From the NCBI GenBank assembly GCA_051530055.1, contig CM121341.1:17608001-17672000 (forward strand): a stretch of DNA of 64,000 nt, read 5' to 3'. The translations under genes were made by a program, and so were the position numbers. The notes under the pieces are model-generated. The model worked only from the letters and a program-made list of their open reading frames with translations, was not told the DNA's origin and ran no database searches. Positions within the stretch are counted from its first letter, which is position 1, and the number at the start of each line of letters is the position of its first letter. The DNA is from Neoechinorhynchus agilis (Eukaryota > Acanthocephala). Below, in pieces: positions 34,263 to 46,690 of this stretch.

Positions 34263-35042
34263 ATGCAGTTAGATAATGTAAATGATAAGAAAAAACAGAA
34301 AAGACTTTTCGCTGTTCAAAAAGGACTGTATTTCCAAGATTTATTTGCGAAAATGAAACTCCTTGGCGTGTATGCCGACCCATCAAAAGATATTCTGCTA
34401 GAAATAACGAGAAGGGACAATCATGAATCTATGGGAATAGCATTATCGAGATTCTTTAGAGCCGTTAAAAATTACTCACCCAAGTATTTAAACGAGCAAT
34501 CGATTGAAAATGATGGATTATCGCCACCTGACAATAAAACTCTTGATGAATTGGAGAGAAAAATCACTGCATTAGAGACGGTGACCGCAGAGATTGGTAC
34601 CTGCCGTCGGGAATTGATTGAGAACGACGTCTTTTGTTTTCAAAGATATTTGCACCATAAAATGAAGTACATGACCTTAAAGCATAAGGATGTGAGACGT
34701 GAGTATTCTCGACTTTCCAAGGATACAAATTACGCCCAGTGGCTTGATCGCGAAGTGGCATGCGCCCAAAATTTATTGGACAAGGAAATTCCAAGGATGC
34801 ATGAAATCAATCGTAGTATCATTTCCAAAGAAAAAAGTAAAGTTCATGAAGAAACAAAAAAAGTTACAGAAAATATTCGAAAAATGGAGTCGGAAGCGAT
34901 TGATATGATCGAGGAGATCGATGGACTCACATGGGTTTTGGGCGCGGTTGAAGAGCTAAACGAAAATGACAAGAGAAAAAAGCTTATTGTAGATATAAGT
35001 AAATGGTGGATTTCAAACCGAACTCAAACACTCACTAAATGA
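34263..35042 (+). CDS. coiled-coil protein, 259 aa, single exon, unrecognised
   Basis: An uninterrupted 259-codon frame from ATG. The N-terminal third has a compact domain (LYFQDLFAKMKLLGVYADP). From about residue 90 on it is heptad-rich and charged (LDELERKITALETVTAEI, KVTENIRKMESEAIDMIEE), ending WWISNRTQTLTK. No signal peptide or membrane segment. I do not recognise the family; a coiled-coil subunit of a cytoskeletal or mitotic complex is plausible. Its lack of introns contrasts with the four-exon neighbour in head-to-head orientation. Confidence 0.65.
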   Translation: MQLDNVNDKKKQKRLFAVQKGLYFQDLFAKMKLLGVYADPSKDILLEITRRDNHESMGIALSRFFRAVKNYSPKYLNEQSIENDGLSPPDNKTLDELERKITALETVTAEIGTCRRELIENDVFCFQRYLHHKMKYMTLKHKDVRREYSRLSKDTNYAQWLDREVACAQNLLDKEIPRMHEINRSIISKEKSKVHEETKKVTENIRKMESEAIDMIEEIDGLTWVLGAVEELNENDKRKKLIVDISKWWISNRTQTLTK

Positions 35043-35512
35043 CCTTAAAATGTCTACTTTGTCCTTTTCAAAAGGCGAGTTATTTGCTGTTTACTATGAG
35101 TGATGCTATAAGTAAAAATATTCTTATACCCAAAAACAAGAGTTTTAGTGGCGAATTCGCAATTAAACTAAATATTCTTTAATCAAACGCAATCAACGTA
35201 TAATTTCGGACTTTTAAGATTGCGAATTTCGCCCCATGGTATATATTTGACAATGTTCTCTGTTAGATCGATAAAGGCGAGTATGTGTTTTTGAAAATTC
35301 TACCATGAGTAATAAAAGACGTTTTTCGAGACGTGAAGCGCCTTAGAAGATAATAGAGATATGCGATTGCACAAGTTAATTTTTTTAATTGTACAATCTT
35401 GCGCATATTTGTACCCATAGTTCGACTTTGTTCATCTTAATTTAACAACATTTCAAAATTATTTAACAAAAGAGCTACGAAACAATGTATTTATTTAATT
35501 ACCCAATCTCCA
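35043..35512. other. tail-to-tail intergenic region
   Basis: Separates the stop of the plus-strand coiled-coil gene from the stop of the minus-strand RNA polymerase I gene, so it holds both 3' ends. AT-rich; no other feature seen. Confidence 0.5.
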
Positions 35513-38500
35513 TTACTCCATCGGAACACAAATAATATCCACCATTCCAGTGCCTATACGTGGAGGTGTACCAACAAACTGTCTGCCTGAAGGTCCTTGT
35601 AAAGGATCCCGAAATCCTCTTAAGACACAATCTTTGATCACATTAGTTGCTGTTTCAAACGACATTTTCTGTAGAGGCGATGAACTACTTGCCATTGAGT
35701 GTCTATTAAAAGCCGTGCACTGTCCATTGAACGTCAAATAGTCAGCTACTAAACTTAGATGCCTAAAATCGACATTGATTCCATATGCCGAGAATACCTT
35801 TTGACATTCCTAAGATCTACATTTGAAAAAATAACGATTAAAGAAGTACTTGCCTTGACAATTACCCTCTGGCACGCTTCGATTCCGTAAGTCTCACACA
35901 TGTGAGGAATACTGTTGCAATAGAATCGATTCAGATTAAAAAATCGGTCATGAGCAAAAATTTCGTCGAAGTTTATCCCTTCCACTTGCATATACAACTC
36001 TTGATTGACCCCCATCGGTATTATTCCGCATTTTCTGATTGCATCAGACGAGCGCACAGCAAGCGACCGAGCCGTGAAGTCAACTAAAGAAGTCATATTC
36101 AATTGACCATAGCACGCATTAATGCCAATAGTCAGCGCACACCAGACTTTATCCTCATTTTCGCTGGTTCCATACCGGTAGTCAATGATAGTAACACCAC
36201 CTTTCCGACATATGGCCAGAACATCCTCGATTCGCGCATTGTCCATAGATGTCTTGCTCTTTTTGGGTATAGGGGTGCCACAGGACGAATCCAAACCATC
36301 AACCAACGGAATATCTTCACCGTGGTCCGTAGCATCAGCTTGTTGCTCCAACATCTCGTTTTCATCTTCCTCCTCCCCATCATAGGACATCTCATCGTCC
36401 TGCCGTTTCCGCAGTCGACCCCCATCTCCATCATCGCCGATAACATCATCCTCTTCGTCCTCATCGTCTTCTCGAACTTTCCCTTGATTCGAAATATCTT
36501 CAACCTCCTCTCCCTTCTCATCGTCGTCTTTATTTTCAGTCGCTGACTCTCCTGCAGGCTTAGACTTCGCAATAACCGTCTTAAAAAGATTACTTTCTTG
36601 TTGATTTTTTATTCTAGCATTTATATTATTTAGCAATTTGCGAACAAATCGTGTTTCAAACGCTCGGACAATATCGCAATCTGATTGTTTTGTGAAATCG
36701 AAATGCATTTCGTATATTTGCATGATACCACGACTTGAGTTTTGGCAATATTGACAATTCTCATTTATATTCACCTTCAGAATAACTTCTTTGAAAACCC
36801 TACGTTGGAGGCGAAGTTGGAGACGTTCAGCTTTTCGCTTTTTCCCTTTACGAATAGGAACTTCCATCAAAGGGGTTTTCATGTTCCTAGTAGTTGTCAT
36901 TAAAATCTCGCGAAGACGCGGAATCCCAAGAGTAACGTTCATTTCACCACGACCAGCAAAATGAAAAGTGTTCAGTGTCATTTGAGTAGACGGTTCTCCT
37001 ATGGATTGAGCGGCTAATATTCCCACAGCGTCTCCTGGTTCAGCTAACGCTCTTAATGATCGATACATTATTGGCTGTGATTGAATAGTGGTCAAAGGGA
37101 AAAGAAAAATGGCAAAAAAAGACAAACGACATTCCAAAACAAACCTTTGAAGATTAAGCAAACAATACCATCCATACTTTTGAAAAATAAGAACGAACCA
37201 ACGAACTTTCAATCCCAGCCTTTAAGATGTCCTTGCACTTCTCCTTTTCCACGGACAATTTTGAATCAGAATATTCGGATATCAAGTCATACATGTGTTC
37301 TGAAATAGCTTCAAGTCGTGTCCCAGGCAACACATCACTCACAACCGGATACTCGATCTTTTCCCATTTTCGCGAAGTCCGACGTGCCTTCTGCTTATCT
37401 TCACAATCACGTTGATCGTTCCTCTTAACCCATTTCCTGACAGCTTTAAGCCTCTTTCTTAAAACTTCGCTTTTCATAGGAGCGCAAGTACATTTTTCGT
37501 AAGCTGATTGACCATTGCCTTTTGTCACAATGTCCACATTGTTGGTAAAAAGTTTAAAACTATTTGGTTTTAGAAAAGTAGCCTTCTCTGTCGCCACGGA
37601 ATCTTCCCCATAACAAAACTGAATGATGCTCCCATCAGTGTTCCGCACAGTCATATCGTATTGAACACAAAGACCTTCCAAGTGTTTAACAAGACATCTT
37701 TGTAAATATCCGGACCTGCTTGTTTTAACGGCTGTATCTACAAGACCTTCACGGCCAGCCATGCAATGGAAAAAGTATTCGTGAGGACGAAGTCCTGTTG
37801 CGAAACTGTTATAGATAAATCCACCAGCGTCAGGTAACAAGTCGTAAGGCTCAAAGCATGGAAGGGAGGCACCGGAAACCATTAGAGCTGGCCTGCGACC
37901 TTCTAACTCCTGTTGGCCTAACATGCAAGACATTTGAAGGGCGTTAACAGGCGATCCCTTTGCGCCGGCAAGGATCATAAGGTGAAGATCATTTGAAGGG
38001 AACGATTTAAGCGGTGCACATATATCTTTGCATTTCGAAAAAAGTGCATTTGTCATCTGTGATTGAAGTTTATCAGTGATCGATTTATAAGCAGCGTCCA
38101 GTTCAATCATTAGGCTCTCGTCAATACTTTGATGAGCTTTCCGGATGATTTGAGCGAAAATTTCGTCGTCATTTGTTGTGATTCGTGAGAATTTACGAAG
38201 TGCATCTCGGCCTGCCTGCACTCGACTCGCAATAATCGATTCGACCCGCTGGATCGGAGCGTTCAGTAGAATATCTTCAGCTCCTAGCGTAAATCCGGCA
38301 TAGAATTGGAGATATGAGGTTAGTAAACGTGAAAGAGCGGACAAAATTGCGTTTGCAAAGTACCCATCGTACAATTCTTGGCAGCAATGAATGAGACCCT
38401 TTGGAGCAGATCCAATTTGGTTTTTGTCGATTATACCACACATTAGTTGTCCATTTCGGAAAATGACAGTTTCCTCACTTAAAAGTGGATCATCATATTG

Positions 38501-41304
38501 AGAATTAGAATCCGAGGAATCCCTTTGCTTGTACCAATACTTCCCAGCAACTTTGGCACTGGATTCCAGATTTATTCCAGACTGATTAGGTGGAATAAGA
38601 CTCTGAAGAACAGTCGATATAACCTGTTTGCCTGACCACAATTGTTGTGGTTTTATAATACATGGTGGGACTATCACTAGTCGGTCATAAAAACTAGTGC
38701 CGGTGAACGCCTGAGTGATCAAATGAACATATTGGTCTCGGGTGAAGAATCTTCCCTTGACTGTAAGTTTTGCAGATGCAATGATGTGATCATGAATGAG
38801 TCCACCTAAAGGAGAACCATCTTTTGGAGTCGCATAGTTCCATGTACTAAACATGAGTTCCGATACTTCAGTGCGACTTACTTCATCCTGTGGAAAATGA
38901 ACATTAAGTTCATCACCGTCAAAATCCGCGTTGTATGACTTACAGTTCGAATAGTGAAGACGGAGAACCTTTTCATTCTTAAGCACACGAGCCGAGTGAC
39001 CCATTAAGCTTGGCCGATGGAGGGTAGGTTGTCGATTTACAATAAGATAATCCCCATCAAGCAGATGACGATAAACCATTTTGGGTTTTAAACTACAACT
39101 GGGAAATTCCGCCAACTGATTGGCAATCGCTTTTCTTTGAGCAGCATCGTTAGGCTTAAGTCTAACTACACGTCCATCCTCAAATCTCACAAACCGTGCT
39201 CCAGGGTAGGTGTTTGGGCCATTTAAAACCAACATTTGTAACTTTTTAACATTCAATGTGTTCACTGGTTCACAATAGTCTAATCTGACCGCAAAAGCCT
39301 CGGGTATTCCTATTTCATGAGTAGCTATAAACGGATCTGGCGATATTACCGACCTTCCCGAATAGTCAACTCGCTTCCCCATTATGTTTTTCCTGATAAG
39401 ACCTTCTTTTCCCTCCAAAAGACCACGAAGTCCCTTATATGGATTAACATTTCGTGTCATGGCGTATCGAACGTCGTAAAGTTGACCACATAGGACTTGT
39501 AAATTTTTCCAAGTCGAGTACAAAGACTTGCGAAGTCCCGTTGCTTTTGGTGGATTTTCTTGACTGTCTTCGTCATTGAGGTTTAAATCTTCATCGGATT
39601 TTGCAGCTTCTCTGTATAAATCGAAAATTCTTCGAAGGTCATTAGGGGCGGCAGTCGTGTTGCTTAAAGAAACGATACGATTTTAAATCCTTTGTAAAGT
39701 GTATTAGAAATGTAATTTTAGATTTTTACGCGACGAAATTATTTTTAAATGGAGCCGATAAAATTAACTAAAAGGAGTTAAACTTGACAAAAAGCAAACG
39801 CATGAGTAGGACTCTTGTAAGTAAGAAATAAGCGAAAATATTTTAAAATAATTATGAAAATGGTAAGAAACATGCAAATCACATTTTTAAAAATTTTGTA
39901 AGCACGGTTTAAACACGACAAGTGCCCAAAATTTCTAATTTCAAAAAAAAAAGTATTTTATATTCAGGGCAATGCAGGTATCGAAAATATGTGGAAGTTC
40001 TAAACGTCTTCCCGGAAAATTAACGTCAAACCACGATGTGCAACTCTCATTCCTAAAGCACATAATTATGTTACTTATGAGGCAAAAAGCGGTAAAAAAA
40101 ATCTTCAATCGATTTCATCGATATCGGTCTTATCTGGAATAATCACGATCTAATTCAGATCACCCAATCATTAGTCTCGCAGCCTTAAATGGCAGGAATT
40201 ACCGATCACTCCCTAGCTTCGACGACCCCGCAGCCTATTGCATTTAACCAACGAATTATAAATTGTGCTCTGTTTATCGGCCGTATCATAGCTCGCCGAA
40301 GCAGCCCGCATTGGCCGGAACCTGTTGGGAGGAACGATTAGATTCGTGATCATGAATTTGTCACAAAGGTTTGAGCTCAAGGATTGGTAATAAATTTTAA
40401 GAAAAACAGGTTCGTTTTTCCAAAGATTATCAAGGATATACTTTATATTTAAGGGAATATATCCACGTTGATGTAGATTAATCGGAGTGCCCTTGATATC
40501 ATCTAATTCGGGCTTATCATTGACCTGATTGTCATCACTGATTAAATCATCAAAAGTCACCCAATCATCATTTGTGAAATTCGTGACGCGTGATATTTCA
40601 GGACCGATACGTTTATGTTTAGTTTCCGATGAATCAAAAATATCAAAAATGTTATCATGAGTAAGGGTTGGTTTTGAATGTTTACAGAACATACAACGTT
40701 TTTTTGCTCCTCGCATTAAATCATCAAATTTCCGAAACGTCTTCATCTTGAGGGCTACTTCATTTTGACACATTAAGTTTTCTTTTCCTGTGCATTCGCT
40801 TAAAATCGCTTTACATTTTTTCTTTAACAACATCGATATCTCAAAATCACTCTTTTTGTCTGAACGAAGTCTCATATGGTACTCGTTAAGATTTTCAAGC
40901 TCATCATAACATCCATGATCGATCAGAAGCATTTCTACGCAAAATACTAACTTATCAAGAGTAGGCACAGTTATTCGCATACAACTAAAGCACGTTGCTT
41001 TGAGTAAGAAAATGAGTTTGTCGAAGTACATCGGGTTATAGATAGGAAGTGCAAGGCGAATGACGCCGTAATGTCCGGGACAGGAGTTATAATCTCGTCG
41101 GCAAGATAGACAGACATTTGAATAGTCGTAAGGACCCATGTGGAGATCGTAAACGCTTCCAGGCAATTTGTTTTTTAAATCGTCTTTTGATCCGTAGACG
41201 GTGAGGGAACAGGAACCTATCTCAGCCGCTTCCTCCGACGTAAAATTCCGAAGAGTAAGTGAGGATATGCAGATTGAAGGAATCGATAACTGAGGTTTCG
41301 CCAT
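35513..41304 (-). CDS. POLR1A: DNA-directed RNA polymerase I largest subunit (RPA1), at least 4 exons
   Basis: Exons: 41304 to about 40230, about 39664-37169, 37074-35854 and 35809-35513, giving roughly 1690 aa, normal for RPA1. Visible signatures: the N-terminal zinc motif ([16 protein letters not shown]), the catalytic magnesium loop [20 protein letters not shown], the RQPTLHRPS block, the trigger-loop region [20 protein letters not shown], and the acidic Pol I-specific insert in exon 3 (DDEDEEDD). This is the catalytic subunit that transcribes rRNA genes in the nucleolus. Introns 2 and 3 are 94 and 44 bp. The third starts GCAAGT, a GC-AG intron that is required to keep frame. Intron 1 is about 550 bp and its donor is not resolved. 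The start is the first ATG of exon 1. Confidence 0.96.
35810..35853 (-). other. GC-AG intron of RPA1
   Basis: A 44-bp intron running from AAG|GCAAGT to TCTTAG|GAA. Removing it joins ACQRVIVK to [11 protein letters not shown], which matches the conserved C-terminal region of RPA1 without a gap. No GT donor gives that result. Confidence 0.85.
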
Positions 41305-42099
41305 TGTCTGTAATGGAAGAGGAAATGAACGGAAGCGAAAAATTACATTTAGGCCAATCGGACCACAAAAAAGGAGAATAAATCGTTGTGTGCGATTAAT
41401 TCTACCGAAAGTTAGAAGAGATCTGAGTGAAAGCGAGTATCTTAAAACAAAAAAACCTTATAATCCACGCGGCTCGACTCTTGACGACTTTGACGTTTAA
41501 AATACTCAAAATATTTGGATGAAGCTCTCGAGGAATTTCTTGCATCCCTTATGGTATCCGATGATGTCATTAAAAAGAAAGACGAATCGCACTGAACCGA
41601 CGATTATCACTATAATTCAAACTTTATCATCCAGAAGGATTTTCTCCCTATGATGAAATTAAAACGCTCAAAACCAATCTTAAACTTCAGTGGTAGCGAA
41701 AAAGCAAGAAAAAATTCGTATTCTAATCTATGCGAGTCTTTTCGGCATTCTAATGGACGATATAACATCCTATTTGAATTAAAATAACAGTATAATATCT
41801 CCATGTCAGGTATTTCATTCGCGTTGGAATTCGAGTTGAAGCCACTGGAAAATCCAGCGAAACCCAAATATTGCGAAACTTTAGAAAATTCATCCATTAC
41901 ATCTGCAAAAATAAAATCGCAAAAGTAAAAAAACAATTATTTTTCAAGCAATCATCAATTTGCCACAGCTCTAACGTTGCATTCTTAGAATACGAAAGAC
42001 CCAACGACGCCTTCGCCCACTAGCAAAAAAACCGATTTTGAGGAAGCTTTAATTCTAGGCAAAACTCGAACATTGTGATAGATTGCAATCGTGGCATTT
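41305..42099. other. upstream region of RPA1
   Basis: Presumed promoter side of the RPA1 gene. A minus-strand frame at 41936-41610 contains a polar stretch (MDEFSKVSQYLGFAGFSSGF) that might be an exon, but the rest of it looks random and no partner exon is visible. Confidence 0.3.
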
Positions 42100-42205
42100 T
42101 TATCCAGGTGGGACCAGCCATGTTATATGGCGCAAAAACTTGGACGATCAAGCAAAACGACCTCAGAAGATTAGAAACGAACGAGATGAGGATGCTGAGA
42201 TGTGC
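42100..42205 (+). mobile_element. RTE-type LINE tail fragment, plus strand
   Basis: Plus-strand text MLYGAKTWTIKQNDLRRLET continuing to EMRMLR is the conserved region after the reverse transcriptase of RTE-like LINEs. It breaks off at about 42205, where a minus-strand RTE fragment begins. Confidence 0.65.
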
Positions 42206-42640
42206 AGCACTGCATGAATCCTCGTTGGTCCTCGCTGATTCTGATCTCCTCTCTAATCCTGTGATCCATTATTCGTTCCCACAGTTTCATTGTGTGAGAC
42301 ATGAGTTTAATGGTGCAGTAGCTCCTACCCTGTAGAACATCTCCTTTGCCTTTGAAGATCGGTATCAATATGCTACCCTGCCATTCCGACGGGATCTTTT
42401 CCTTCAAATCTATGTTCTGAAAGAGCCTCGTGGGCAACTTTATTCCGAAGACGCCAAGGGATTGCCACAGCTCGATCGGAATGTAATCTGAACCGGCGCT
42501 CCTACCAGTCTTCATTTTCCTGAGCTCTGCGGCCACCTCACCGTACGAGTTCGGCCTCGTCATATTGACATTCAGGTGTACGTCCTCTAGATGCAGTCTG
42601 TCATTCTCAGTGTTCAGTATAGTGCTGAAATATTCCTTCT
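42205..42640 (-). mobile_element. RTE-type LINE reverse-transcriptase fragment
   Basis: Minus-strand frame with RSAGSDYIPIELWQSLG, WQGSILIPIFKGKGDVL, IKLMSHTMKLWERI and EDQRGFMQ, the fingers-and-palm beginning of an RTE reverse transcriptase. The catalytic YADD part is missing. It is joined to oppositely oriented LINE pieces on both sides. Confidence 0.8.
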
Positions 42641-42800
42641 TGAGCAACAAATTATCGCATCTACAATTCGGCTTCCGGCCCAATTTTTCTGCAACGGATG
42701 CCCTACCATGCATTTATAACACATTCCTACGCAACCTCGACAATAATCCCTCTCACGTCATCCGGCTCATTCAATTGGACGCTTTTTCTCAAGCTTTTTG
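42640..42800 (+). mobile_element. CR1/jockey-like LINE fragment
   Basis: Encodes LQFGFRPNFSATDALPCIY and a continuation ending RLIQLDAFSQAF. It is closely similar at DNA level to 48755-48900. Short, truncated at both ends and fused to the RTE fragment at about 42640. Confidence 0.7.
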
Positions 42801-43301
42801 GTTAATATAAAAGACGAGATTACTATGCAAAAATCTTTGTGTCTACAACAAACTTTAACTGATAGGTGCTCAGAAATTGACTGTAGCATCCAAATCTAAA
42901 AGTCTTTATTGCATTGATTTTCCTAACCGTAAAAGTAAAGAAATATGCTAATGTTTGGTTCAAATTCCTTGATCTAAGTTCATAGAATAACAATAGAGTT
43001 TCAAACAACTCATTGCCAGACGCTGACACCGATTTTCCGTTTCGAGTCATGCATCAACAATGCCCGATATGAGACTCTTCGCTTATAAAATGATTATTTT
43101 ATATGATATTTATAGCACTTACGAGGAATTCCAAAGCGTCTAAGCAAAATTTTATCTCATCATCAAATGAAAACTAAACACATGGTTGAGCCCTCTAAAT
43201 TTCTATTAATTTTAGAACTTTAGTCACTTTATATTCGCCCGCGACCTAACTTAAATGTTCGATTCCTCGTTTACCTCACTAAGTTCGATATGATGGCGCA
43301 C
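42801..43301. other. intergenic
   Basis: Nothing recognised. A 75-codon minus-strand frame at 43050-42823 has no supporting signal. Confidence 0.3.
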
Positions 43302-43520
43302 TCAATCCTCTTGCTCTTCTCCATGATTGTTCAATTCAGGTACAACGCAAAGCACTATGATTCGCATTGTGACGGGAATGATAATAAATCCAAAAAATAC
43401 CATAATTATCAGTGCATAAGCTCCCTTAAGCCCGAGATCGACACCACCTACTGCATTCATTGAACTCACAATTCGTTGTGAACCACAATCGTTACAATCA
43501 TCCATCCGATGATCGATCAC
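43302..43520 (-). CDS. single-pass membrane protein, 72 aa, unrecognised
   Basis: ATG-started frame with an N-terminal polar part containing two cysteines (DDCNDCGSQR), a strong transmembrane helix (GAYALIIMVFFGFIIIPVTM, then IIVLCVV) and an acidic C-terminus (HGEEQED). Composition and layout look like a real small membrane protein. There is no splice or homology support. Confidence 0.4.
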   Translation of the reverse strand: MIDHRMDDCNDCGSQRIVSSMNAVGGVDLGLKGAYALIIMVFFGFIIIPVTMRIIVLCVVPELNNHGEEQED

Positions 43521-43807
43521 ATTAGAAAAAGTGTTTTTTTCTAAACCATTGTAGCAATAAATTTGGACATTGTCGATCTTAAACAGGATATTATTGCTTT
43601 TGTTGTGCCGATCAATGATATTATCAATCGATCAGTCACATTTGAGGTTAAAACAGACAAAATTTCAAAAAGAATTGTTCTAAATCAAATACCAACTTCG
43701 CTTCCCTAGATTTAATCTTAATAATTTTCAAAGTGAAAACTTAAGCCGAGTCTAATGATCGTCAATACTTCCATAAAAAGCAATATTAAGATGCGAAAAA
43801 TAAGGAA

Positions 43808-44577
43808 TCACAAAGAAAAAATGGTGTTTTGACTGATTGATTTCATCTTACTCACTAAATTTCTAGCTTTGCAACCAAAGCGAACGTTTTCAATAAACGT
43901 CGTTCGACAACCGACGGATTTATCGACTAAGACTGCCATTTTGAAGGCTCCATTCAATAGATTTTCAAACATATTCATAAGAATTTGCGGATATTTTGAA
44001 TCGGCAAAACTGTTATTAATGAATTCACACTTTTTCATAAAAGCCGAATGCGAATACTTTAATCTATTCAAAAAAGAAATCCCACCAAAAGTTTCGAATG
44101 GAATTCGATTAGAAAAAATCCAATTGTTCCATAACATTTTTTAACCAAAATGATCCTTAGTGACCTTTTCGCCGAAAAGACATTATAAATCAAAGAAAGA
44201 TCATTTAGATGGCATCCAATAATCGAAAGTCTTCTGAGTGATGGAAAATCGATTGACGCCTTGAAGTTCAGACGAGTCAATTGAAACTGTTCAATCTTCA
44301 ATGTAAATAGTTTCGGAAAACTAAGTTTAATTTTCACCGTTGACATTGTCAGAAAACATTTGAGATCATCAGAGCCTCTTAAATGGAGATTTCGAATGTA
44401 ATAGTTGGTTCTATTGGCAGCCATGAGCAGGTCTAAATAAACATGCGAAACATCCCGACAATTAAACGATAATTGATCTTTGCCTAATAGGAGCTTTTTA
44501 CTTTTTCTACCAATCGCGTTAATTTTTACTTCTAATTGATTGTAAAGCAAAATAAATAAGAAATAGCCAACAAGCAT
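43808..44577 (-). CDS. leucine-rich-repeat-like protein with N-terminal hydrophobic segment
   Basis: The first frame (44577 to about 44170) begins with a hydrophobic segment (MLVGYFLFILLYNQL) that could be a signal anchor. It is followed by regularly spaced leucine-rich strands: IRNLHLRGSDDLKCF, FPKLFTLKIEQFQL, FPSLRRLSIIGCHLNDL. The second frame (about 44090 to 43808) continues with polar sequence (CEFINNSFADSKYPQI). A phase-2 donor at SAKR|GTCACT with an acceptor at GAATAG could join them, but the intron would be about 110 bp and is not certain. Resembles F-box/LRR or surface LRR proteins; family not assigned. Confidence 0.4.
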
Positions 44578-44829
44578 TCGAAATCTAGCTAATCGGAAAC
44601 CCGTTAAAAAATTAAACCAAGGTTACCATGGCAACAATCAAATCTTTTTTCCGCAAAAATCGGGTTGATATGACGCAATGGAAAAATTTATCGACGTAAC
44701 GCTTTTAACCTTCTTTCGCCTTTTCGCCCCTTCGTCTCATTGTAAACGTTCTTCCAAATTTCTCCTCACCCTTTTCTCTCTTTCGAGAGGTCGCCGGTCC
44801 TAATATTACACTTATTCGGTGATACATGC

Positions 44830-46690
44830 CGTGTCAAATTTAACCACGATCTTGGTTTACACGATCCACCCAACGCTTCTTCAGTCTCCCTCGTCGTCGC
44901 CTTCCCAATATCTCGATCACCTCTATGCTTATATCTCCTCTCGCGCTATTCATAACGTTATTGAACCACTGCAATCTTCTTTGAACTATCACTTCGGTGC
45001 ATCGGCTCTCTAGCATCCCTCTAACATCCTCGTTTCTTTCCCTATCCCTGAATGTGAAGCCAGCTGACCATCTCAACATCCTCATTTCATTCGACTGAGA
45101 TCGTCTTTCTTGGTCGTCCGCGTCTCTGCGCCGTACAACATCGCTGGTCTCACTACAGTCTCAAATACTCCGATCTTTTTCGATTTAACTCGATCCTTTT
45201 ATCACATACAGAATACGCTTGACATTTTCTTCCAGTTGTGCCATCCGCTTTGTATTCGAGGAGTTATTTTAGGTTTGAGAGAGTTGACATACTGACCTTA
45301 CTACCGAGATATTCAACTGAATCTTTCGATGTTAATAGGGTTCCATCTAATTCTAGATCCTCCGGACCCATGTACACTGTCTTCGCTCTGGTTACTTTGA
45401 GTCTGTTACTTTCCAATGCCTCACGTCACCCTTCCAGTCTTTCCTGAGCCACTTCGTGTTTTTCCGCTGTGACTACTTGGCCAAAGCGCATTCCCTTCTA
45501 GCATCTTTCTTACCCTGCTTAAATTCGCTAGATTTTCGGCTGTATATCCATGGTCCCAACTCTTTTTAGCTTCTCGTTTCCGACGTATCGCTCGCTTCAC
45601 TCTTGGTTTCCACCACCAAGCCTCTTTGCCTGACTTTACCCGTCGTCTGTCCGAGAATATTTCGACCCTCTTCCAATATGAGTTTGGCCGATCGGTTCAA
45701 TCATGCATTTGAATCCTCCACTTTCGTTTCCCGCTTACCAACTGGCGAATCACCAAATCTCTTACGCAACCACTTGATTCTGGGGTTCGTTTTCTGAGTA
45801 TATCGTCTCCTTGTTCTGACCGTCAAGTCTTCTACTATTATCCGATGCTGTGAAACACAATGTTCGTCGAGAATCGTTTTTACGTTCGTCAATTCGTGCT
45901 ATCGCTAAAGGATGTAATCCATTCTACTAACTTTTCCTCCGCTAGAATAGATGGCGAGGTGCCTATCTTCTTTTCGGTAGATGGTGTTTGTCAGTCTCAA
46001 CTCCTTTGCCACCGCAAAGTCCAGAAGCTTTTCTCCTTCCGCATTTCGCAATCCAATACCACCAACCACTCGTTCACAGCCATCTCTACTTCCCACATGT
46101 CCATTAAGATCTCCTGCGACCACACCGTATCTGATAAAGTTTGAAAGAATTTCTCTTTCTCATCTACTCAACATGCTATTTGCGGGCATAGGCCGATATT
46201 GTGATGATATCCTCACCTCTAAAATCTAATCTCACCGAAATGATCCTATCACTTGTCCTGATTACCTCCAAAACACAATTCACTAGCTCTTTCTCCAAGA
46301 TCACTCCCACACCATTTCTGCCACTTGGCTCGCCTTTGTAGATTGTTTTATAACCATCACATCGTTCTCGGGCTTTCACACCCTTCCACATGGTCTCTTG
46401 CACTCCTAGTATTCCGATTTTTCTTCGCATCATGTCCACTATTTCCTTGCTCCTTTCGATCACCGATCAAGCATTTAGCGTTGATATTCTTAGGTTAGTT
46501 GTGTAGACTAATTTCTTTAGCCGAGACCGTCCATGCCTCGGTAGCCCTTGATGATGTAACACAAGCTCCGGGCGAAGAACTTGCGCGTCGCATCTTAGTT
46601 AATTTGTTTATATGTTTGATGCCATTGGGTTCAAAATTTGGCATATTTTTACAGCCTTATGCCCTTCCTGACTCCAGCCGGGATTGGGAC
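44830..46690 (-). mobile_element. RTE-type LINE, 5' end, endonuclease and C-terminus, internally deleted
   Basis: Read on the minus strand: a 5' leader (about 46690-46500), then an APE endonuclease (MRRKIGILGVQETMWKG, VVAGDLNGHVGS, SSGGKVSRMDYIL), a linker, and the C-terminal tail (MRMLRWSAGFTFRDRERN, GRRRRGRLKKRWVDRV). The palm of the reverse transcriptase between the linker and the tail is missing or scrambled, and the frame changes several times. It is similar to BovB/RTE elements and clearly inactive. Confidence 0.8.

Noticed and set aside
36103-36546. Plus-strand frame of 147 codons
   Set aside because: Antisense shadow of the RPA1 acidic insert.
42565-42713. Frame beginning MHGRASVAEKLGRKPN on the minus strand as a gene start
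   Set aside because: These residues are the antisense of a CR1-like reverse transcriptase; the same antisense words occur at 48561-48827.
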